From assembly GCA_028023455.1 (NCBI GenBank), contig JAQFVV010000002.1, forward strand, positions 30,945,725 to 31,009,724: 64,000 bases of DNA, given 5' to 3'. Numbering within the stretch: the stretch's first letter is position 1; each line of letters begins with the position of its first letter. Position numbers and translations under genes: made by a program. The DNA is from Epiperipatus broadwayi (Eukaryota; Onychophora; Udeonychophora; Euonychophora; Peripatidae). The notes under the pieces were generated by a model. It did not search any database, was not told where the DNA came from, and saw only the letters and a list, made by a program, of their open reading frames with translations. Positions 57,660 to 64,000 of this stretch are shown piece after piece.

Positions 57660-58160
57660 CAATAGCAAACTCTGTACAGTAGTGCCACCTAGTGAAAACC
57701 ATAGTAATCAATAGATTCTAGAAGGGTTGGGCATAAAATTCCTATTTAGTGCCAACTCATCCAATATCCCTGACTAGTTTCTAGCCTGTAGCTTTCATCA
57801 GCGAGGAGTTTTGGTTCTGAGAGCACTATCCTTTGGATCTAATGCAATCTCCTAGCAGCCACCTTTTATCTATTTGGTTAACTATAAAGGTATGAACCCA
57901 AAATGAAAACAGAAATGTTTTTAATCCAAGCTAATTTACTTGTATAATCATACAAATTTGAAATCCAATTCAATATCTGTACATTTTGGTGTCTTTGGTT
58001 TTTAATCACTATGGTCGCCAAGGTCATATGACCACCATTTCCTATGCTTACACCAGCTGTTGAAACAGTAGCAAATTCTTCAATACAAAGTTTGCTACAG
58101 TTTTAACATGTGTAAGCGTAGGAAATTGTTCATATTAAGTTTTAGTGATTTATTAATTAT
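57660..58160 (-). repeat. H2 repeat, full-length unit
   Basis: Starts GCAAACTCTGTACAGTAGTG, continues through the hammerhead (57761-57817) and the TTAACTATAAAGGTATGA body to the TATGACCACCATTTCC end, then a short inverted echo (58085-58130). No target duplication seen. Confidence 0.75.
57761..57817 (-). ncRNA. Hammerhead ribozyme motif (H2)
   Basis: Minus strand: CTGATGA (plus 57795-57801), stem II AGC/GCT around TACAG after an A-A mismatch, GAAA (57778-57781), CTAG stem III, GTC (57772-57774). Outer stem I is TTGG/CCAA; inner stem I is weakened compared with the family consensus TGGGGA/TCCTCA. This is the only H2 copy with all core boxes intact. Confidence 0.65.
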
Positions 58161-58930
58161 TATTATTATTATTATTATCATTATCATCAAGCATTTTGAG
58201 AAGAAAATCTTTTTGTGTCCTGTCAATGAGGATGCACAAAAGATTACAGTATTTCACATATATTTAAATGCATGTTCACTACCTTCAATAATGTCTGAAT
58301 TAACAACCACGATATTAATCCATTTATCATTGATGGGACATAGTTATTTTGATCATTACAATATAGCAGTTTTTCTGTAACTACTTTTGAATTTCTTTGT
58401 TTATATCAAATCCAAAGCTATCCTTAATGGTTTGTATTAATTATAGATGATATTTGCATATTCTTAGGACTATTTTAAGCAGTAGAGATTATTCAGTTAC
58501 ATTTATGTATATTAATCAGTTTTTGTGTGGTATTTTAACGATAAGGTCTATAAAGTGTTTGAAGTATTAGCAACTTTTTCTCAAGGCCAAAGTTAATTAG
58601 AAAAGTTTGTGGGAATTTTGTTAGCAAGATCAAACAAACTAAACTGGAGTTGTTGCTCCAATTTAGTATAATAGTAGTAAACATCTAAGAAGCATGTGAT
58701 ATCTTATTTTAGTATACACTTTTTTGTCTTACACTTTGTTATTATACCTAGCCGATAAATTAAGTTTATTAAAAAAAGTAATAAATTGGAACTGGTTTTA
58801 GAATGTAGTGTTCTGACTTCAAAATTTTAAGGTGTTCGAATTTTCACATTATTAAATTAGATAGCGTAGAAAGTATTAAATATTTCAACAGTAACAATTT
58901 TACCATATTTGTTTCTAATAACAACATAAC
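58161..58930. other. Intronic sequence with an (ATT)n run
   Basis: (ATT)n at about 58157-58190. Otherwise no feature; the open frame across it is low-complexity. Confidence 0.5.
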
Positions 58931-58934
58931 TTAC

Positions 58935-59405
58935 AAGTGCAGTTTTCATTAGTAATTCTTAATCAGAAGGCAACCAGTCTTTGAGATGTGCTGCTTATTC
59001 ACGTTACTAACTTACTGATATTATAGTGAGTGTTTAGGATACTCTCAAACCCAAGTGCACGATAAAGACTTTTAAAAGATAATAATGGCCATCTTATCTT
59101 TGCACCCAAATGCAGTTATATAGGCCAATCTAAAGCATTTCAGAATGAGAGCATGAAGATTTAATCTTCGTAACTTTACATCCATTACACTATTAATTTA
59201 TAGTTAAACCTAGTGAAATTTTAAGTTTATGACTGGTAAATATTAGATGATGATAGAATCAACTTAATATCAAAATAATTTACAAGCACAGTTTTCATTA
59301 GTAATTCTTCATCAGAAGGTAATCAGCCTTTGACATGCACTAATTAATCATGTTACTAATTCATCAATGTTATAGTGAGCATGCAGGATCCTCAAACCCA
59401 AACCC
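58935..59405. repeat. Two diverged direct repeats
   Basis: About 115 bp (CAGTTTTCATTAGTAATTCTT, AGTGAG, CTCAAACCCAA) occurs at 58935-59050 and 59280-59405. The second is followed by a partial inversion (GATCCTCAAACCC mirrored by GGATTTGAGAGTCTC). A CTGATGA...GAAA pair on the minus strand of the second copy lacks a credible stem II and is not called a ribozyme. Confidence 0.55.
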
Positions 59406-60033
59406 AATCTTTGATTTGGATTTGAGAGTCTCCTGCATATTTATTATAATATTGTTGGTTTAGTAACATGATTAAACAACACTTATTGAAGGCTGATTAT
59501 TTTTTGATTAAGAATTTTGGTTTCTGTACCTACTTCGTTTGGGTGAACATCAAACACTCAAAGACTAGAAAAGATAATATGGAAGTAAAGCTGCGAAGTC
59601 ATTACAAAATCCTCAATATTCTGTTTCTCAATTTACATACATCTACTCTGATTTCTCTCATTATAATTTCACTAATTATGTATATGTAATGACTGACAGC
59701 ACAGAACATGCAAAATCTTTGTTCTTGGTAGCTCAAAACATTAAATTACTTTGAGGGAGGGGGGTTAAAGTTATATTATTGCGGCTTTTCTTTAATTTAA
59801 TTTATGAAGTTATAAACATTGAATAATATTACATGTAAGACATTCTTAGAAAATTAAAAAAGAGATTATTTTTACTAAAATTATATAAATATTTGAAAAC
59901 CAGGCACTCTTCACAAACCTGGGAGCTTAATTGTAAGTATCAGGATTTGAACTCAGATTTTCAAGCACCCTTCAACTATCCACACTATCTCATACAACTG
60001 ACACACATGACCACACACATGTAGAAAAGATAA

Positions 60034-60093
60034 ATAATTACCAATATACATATTTCATGCTAAACCAGCCCTCATCAGTTGGTCCAGATTATC
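60034..60093 (-). ncRNA. Hammerhead ribozyme with intact core (H1)
   Basis: Minus strand: CTGATGA, stem II G-rich (GGGC/GCAT, inner two pairs good), GAAA, stem III TATGTATA, inner stem I ACCAA/TTGGT, outer ATAAT/ATTAT. Core complete; stem II is weaker than in the right arm. Confidence 0.7.
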
Positions 60094-60154
60094 ATCTTCC
60101 ACACACATATATAATCAGTGCTCAATTTATATTAAGATATATATGTGTGGGAGA

Positions 60155-60215
60155 TGATAATCTGGACCAACTGATGGGTGCTGGTTTAGCACGAAATACG
60201 TATATTGGTGATTAT
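60155..60215 (+). ncRNA. Hammerhead ribozyme motif, one core change (H1)
   Basis: The core reads CTGATGG (invariant A9 changed to G); otherwise excellent: stem II GTGC/GCAC around TGGTTTA, GAAA, TACGTA stem III, ATA site, stem I ACCAA/TTGGT plus ATAATC/GATTAT. Probably inactive because of A9. Confidence 0.7.
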
Positions 60216-60489
60216 TTATCTTTTCTCCATGTGTGTGGTCATGTGTATCAGTTGTATGAGATAGTGTGGATAGTTGAAGGGTGCTTGAAAATCTGAGTTC
60301 AAATCTCTATACTTAAAATTATATAAAGTAAAAGGATATTAAAGGAATAAACTAAATATAAAAAAAAGCTCTAAAAGCCAGTCTTGTTTGTAGTTCTTGG
60401 AAACATCTTGTTCTTAAAAACAGATTTGCTTCTGTAAGATTTTTTTCATTGAACCTCTTAAATCTGAATTTTAATATAGAAATAGGGTA

Positions 60490-60640
60490 CTTATGTATTA
60501 GAGCTGCTATGCCTTTTTACATTCATGTCATTCTGCCCTAGGCAGTTGCGATCCCATCAAATAAGTTCCCCAATCTCTTCAAATAACACGAACACTGGAA
60601 CTTCTGACAGACTTAAGTGATAAATTTGTACACAAAAATA
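60490..60640. repeat. H7 repeat fragment
   Basis: TTAGAGCTGCTATGCCTTTT and GGAACTTCTGACAGACTTAA segments recur, rearranged, at 61663-61885. Confidence 0.5.
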
Positions 60641-60823
60641 ATAAAAACATTATTATGATACAGGTAGTTGTGAGTGATTGTTTCATCATGACAATAAAAT
60701 GGCACTTTGTGCAGTCAGTAAGGCATTCTGCTGTTGCAATAACAGACAACAATTATATTAAAAAAAATTAAAAAATACTATGTATGTTAACTCTGGCATG
60801 AAATTACAAAACAAATACCAAGA

Positions 60824-61037
60824 AGATAATGCTTTTGTTTGCATTCTGGACGATATTAAAAAAAATTTCACCTTGTTGATTCTGTTGGGATAAAAGTTCA
60901 CAAATTTTTTGCCTCCATGAAGCATATAAAATTGAAGAAGTACGATCTGATGGCTGCACAAAGAAAATGGCGCTTTCATTCTGGACTATATTTAAAAAGT
61001 CAGTCCACCTCATCGATTGCATTTTAATAAAAGTTGA
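60824..61037. repeat. Short direct repeats
   Basis: Two diverged copies of about 70 bp (CATTCTGGACGATATTAAAA at 60841 and CATTCTGGACTATATTTAAA at 60976), related to 8575-8625. Confidence 0.5.
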
Positions 61038-61040
61038 ATT

Positions 61041-61660
61041 TTTTTTTTTTACATTTTGATAAAAGTTAACAATTTATTTGTTTGTTTTTTAACAAAATAA
61101 ATGTACATAGACATTTCTCAATCAAAATTCCTTGCAGTCATTATATCGTATAAACCTTTGCTTTAACTGTCCATTTTTTAAAAATCTGATGGAGATGTAA
61201 GTTGTTTTTTTTTTTTTGGCCTGACCATTTTTTACTTTTTTGTCATACTTAATAGACATAGTATTTTTTTCTTCTTTGCTTTACGGTCTATTTTGTAGTA
61301 AATATACTTATTTTTGTAGTCAATATATTTATTTAAGTGACAGAATAAACATGGTATTTTTTAAAAAATTTTGATTACTTACTTTTATTTGGGGTAATTT
61401 TGCTTTAGTGTCTGTTTTGTAATTTCATGGCCGAGTTAATATACATAGTATTTTTTTAATTTTAAGTAAAATTGGAATTTCTGATCATGTGTGAATTCCA
61501 TATCTTGTGCAGGGGGAGGGGACTTTGAGACTTGAAGTGTCGTTTTTATTTAGTATCGTAAGGTGTTATTATTTTTATTATTTTTGTGTACAAATTTATA
61601 TTTTTCATATTGTTTAAAATGTACTTTTTCAGAATTTAGTCTGGTGCGATAAGTGTTATG
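61041..61660. other. T-rich degenerate repeats
   Basis: TAATAGACATAGTATTTTTT-like motifs recur near 61250, 61350 and 61440. No gene. Confidence 0.4.
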
Positions 61661-61662
61661 TA

Positions 61663-61885
61663 TTAGAGTTGCTATGCCTTTTCACATACGTATCAGTCTG
61701 CCGATAATTTTCTAAATCTTGCAAAAATGTTGTGAAATAACTTGTACACATGGTCCGTTTTGACAAATTTATCACTTAGGTTTGTCAGAAGTTCCGGTGT
61801 ACATGTTATTTGATGATAGTGCAAGATTCGAAAATTATCAGCAGACTGATACGATGTGAAAAGGCATACCAAGTTTAATTCTAAG
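61663..61885. repeat. Palindromic repeat H7
   Basis: Arms of about 85 bp: CTATGCCTTTTCACATACGT, ATCAGTCTGCCGATAATTTT and TTGTACAC on the left are mirrored by GTGTACAT, AAAATTATCAGCAGACTGAT and TGTGAAAAGGCAT on the right. The central 48 bp match the inverted 60590-60640 segment. Confidence 0.75.
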
Positions 61886-61955
61886 TACTGGAAATAGTCA
61901 CTGGACACTGATTTGGATAGTTTTAAAATAAGTAAAGAACTTGAAATCAATCTTT

Positions 61956-62165
61956 AGCGGTATCATCATCATCATTTTCAACCATGATCAATCCTCTGCA
62001 GGATGGTCTCTCCAATTCCAGCCTCTATTCTTCACGTCACTCCAGGCATACTTCCTTATTTCACCCATCCATCTCACATATGGTCTCTTTATAGGTCTTC
62101 TATTTAAGATTTTAACTGTCCATCTATTCATTATCATCTCTTCTATCAATATTGCTTCAGCAATA
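61956..62165 (-). mobile_element. RTE LINE 3' end fragment
   Basis: Minus-strand remnant of the RTE C-terminus (RPIKRPYVRWMGEIRK-like translation) ending in a (GATGAT)n tail at about 61961-61975. 5'-truncated and mutated. Confidence 0.75.
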
Positions 62166-63702
62166 TAAATTAAAATATAGTCTGAAAAAATAAATGATTA
62201 ATTTATATATCTTCTTAGCATAATTTTAATGCATATTACAATTTCTGCTTTCAATCCTAGGAGTAAATATTGATTATATTTTCAGTGTGATGTACATAAT
62301 TATGCTTCCAACGTCTTAAAAGATTGCGAAGGCTATGGGGGATATTATTGATTGGATAATGCAGAAAAAAATGGCTATAGAATTATACGATAGCTTTTTT
62401 TTTTTGTCATGAAATTATTAGATTATAAACGTATAGTTTACTCAGGAATTCGTAAAAGAGTCTTGTATGAAAATCCTAAACGTAATAATGCGCAGGAGGA
62501 TGCGCACACATTCAGATTTATAAAAGAAAAAAAGAAATGGTACATTGTATGTTTATAAGTGTTAAAAAATTATATTAAAGAAGAAAATATATGATTTTAT
62601 TATTATTTTTTATAATAAAAATCTTTTCCTCTGAAAGCTAAATTTGGATAAACATTAAACTGAATTTAGACATTGATGGTTTTAAATAAAAAAAGTCGGT
62701 GATTAGAGATAGCCATTTTTTCTTTTTATCTGAACTTTTTCACACATTGTCAGTCTTGGAAAGATGACAGAGTATGCAGTTTCATTATCAAAATAAAATA
62801 AAAAGAAGAAAAAAATGGTCACAAAAAAGAAAGAAAAGGAAAAAAAAAAGAACAAGTCTTGTCATTAAGATAAACGACTTTACAAGTAAAATTGATGCAG
62901 TCTTAGCTTTGTTTTTCTATATGTAATATGTATGCCACACTTATATAAAATAAATTAAACCATATTCCCAGGTTTTTTTTTTTTTTTACATTTCTGGATA
63001 TTATTTTAAGTATTCATATTAGGGATTGTATTAGTCAGGCCTCTGATTATATTGTTATTAAATGTTGTGCATCTGTTATGAATACTTTGTTATTATATAG
63101 TAGTTATTCATTTCCCCAGAATTTTGACTGTTATCAATGTCTTTCTTATCCTGGGTATTCATCCATAGGTCTCAGTTTTCCCAGATTTGTCCCTGTTTTT
63201 TTTTTCTCTTGTTTCGGTGTTCCGATATATTCTTTCAGGACACTTAATTGTCCCGGTTTTCTTTACCATTCATATTTTACTTTTATTTTTTAATTTTATA
63301 TTTAATTTTTATTTTTTATGTTTATTTATTTAATATTTTATAATTAATTTTTTGATTGGTTAGTCAGTAATTTTCCAAAAATTTAAGTGGCTTCCCATTA
63401 TTTTTGTAGTAATAAATGATTTGAATTTGTAATTTTGTTTTGATAGATAATATATGTACACAAACAATTTATCTTCCTTTGTTTATATTACAAAATAAGT
63501 ATAATAACTGGCAGTGAACAACAGTTGAATAAATTAATCATAAAAAGAGAAAAAAATTTTTAGCAGGGAAAAAAGCGATTGCCAGAATCAATCCTGGGAT
63601 CAATCTGATACCAAGTCAGACACTCTTCTGCGGCAAAGCATGCAGGAAACTTGCAATGTAAATGTGATTATATGTTTTGGTGACTTTTGTTTTAAATTTC
63701 AT
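62166..63702. other. Intronic or downstream sequence, no supported gene
   Basis: Poly(A)/poly(T) tracts and short frames only. The expected C-terminal TDP1 exon was looked for by its Trp-x-Trp region and not found. Confidence 0.45.
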
Positions 63703-63875
63703 TTCTTCCATAGCGTAAGCTTGTGGTTAAAACACCTGTAGAGGTCCCTACTATCGCATTTTATACGCATATTATCGAGGTTAAGCTATTCTTCCATAGC
63801 ATAAACTTGTGGTTAAAACACCTGTAGAGGTCCCTACTATCGCATTTTATACGCATATTATCGAGGTTATAGCCT
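63703..63875 (+). repeat. 86-bp tandem repeat, two units
   Basis: Two nearly identical 86-bp units (63703-63788 and 63789-63874) containing TTGTGGTTAAAACACCTGTA, GAGGTCCCTACTATCGCATT and TATACGCATATTATCGAGGT. A third, diverged unit lies at 10920-11013. Unit-to-unit identity is very high, so the duplication is recent. Confidence 0.85.
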
Positions 63876-64000
63876 CAGTAAATATTACTGAAATATATAG
63901 TAATCTCCAATTAATTTTTTTTTTCCTGATCGAGTGTTCCAGTTAGGCCTGTAGAAATATGGACATTCTATTCTTATCTCGACTATACCCTACCACACAT

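Larger units (their letters stand above)
59890..60313. repeat. H1 palindromic hammerhead repeat, copy 9, 14-bp target duplication
   Basis: Almost perfect palindrome centred near 60138, with arms of about 185 bp. Leader with an ACCAGG...CCTGG hairpin at 59898-59925, as in copy 7. Flanked by perfect TAAAATTATATAAA at 59876-59889 and 60314-60327. Both arms hold hammerheads. Confidence 0.9.

Noticed and set aside
59280-59400. CTGATGA followed by GAAA on the minus strand, hammerhead-like
   Set aside because: No credible stem II or stem I, and the cleavage position would be GTG, which is not an NUH site.
41638-64000. Last TDP1 exon
   Set aside because: Searched by eye for the conserved C-terminal Trp-x-Trp region and found nothing convincing; it may lie beyond the window.

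Overview
The window looks like one AT-rich piece of a large, repeat-dense invertebrate genome. A lophotrochozoan, possibly a cephalopod mollusc, is my inference from the tRNA-derived short SINEs, (AT)n tracts and retroelement mix; nothing in the sequence proves it. The only host gene I recognise is TDP1 (tyrosyl-DNA phosphodiesterase 1) on the + strand. One exon at 8126-8233 carries the second catalytic His/Lys pair, and the next at 41535-41637 carries the catalytic Asn. Their splice phases fit exactly, so most of the window is TDP1 intron, including one intron of about 33.3 kb. I found neither the preceding nor the following TDP1 exon.

Layout. 1-8125: upstream intron with three tRNA-like SINEs, two palindromic repeats and a TATA-containing LTR-like stretch. 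8126-41534: the large intron. It holds palindromic repeats, many with hammerhead ribozyme motifs, LINE fragments, and a very young Ty3/gypsy element at 25588-38529 (minus strand, 2.72-kb LTRs, 4-bp TTAT target duplication) whose left LTR contains a nested 2,248-bp insertion. An RTE-type LINE follows: its 5' half lies at 39259-40711 and a 3' part at 42362-42918, on either side of the second TDP1 exon. 43470-48130: an old, decayed Ty3/gypsy element (Gag zinc knuckle, protease and integrase remnants between degenerate LTRs), itself hit by an RTE LINE and three palindromic repeats. 48672-64000: more palindromic repeats, a Penelope-like GIY-YIG endonuclease remnant, SINEs and tandem repeats.

The most interesting signal is a set of short dispersed repeats that share two properties. 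At least three families (called H1, H2 and H3 here), plus a fourth locus at 55.2 kb, contain sequence that folds as type I hammerhead ribozymes: CTGANGA core, stem II, GAAA, a short palindromic stem III, an NUH cleavage site, and a two-part stem I. Several copies are head-to-head palindromes flanked by 12-15 bp target-site duplications, which points to target-primed reverse transcription rather than cut-and-paste transposition. Hammerheads are known in Penelope-like elements and in small retrozymes of animals. The combination with snap-back palindromes, across several unrelated families in one intron, is what deserves a second look. A Penelope-like endonuclease remnant in the same palindromic format lies at 56772-57489.
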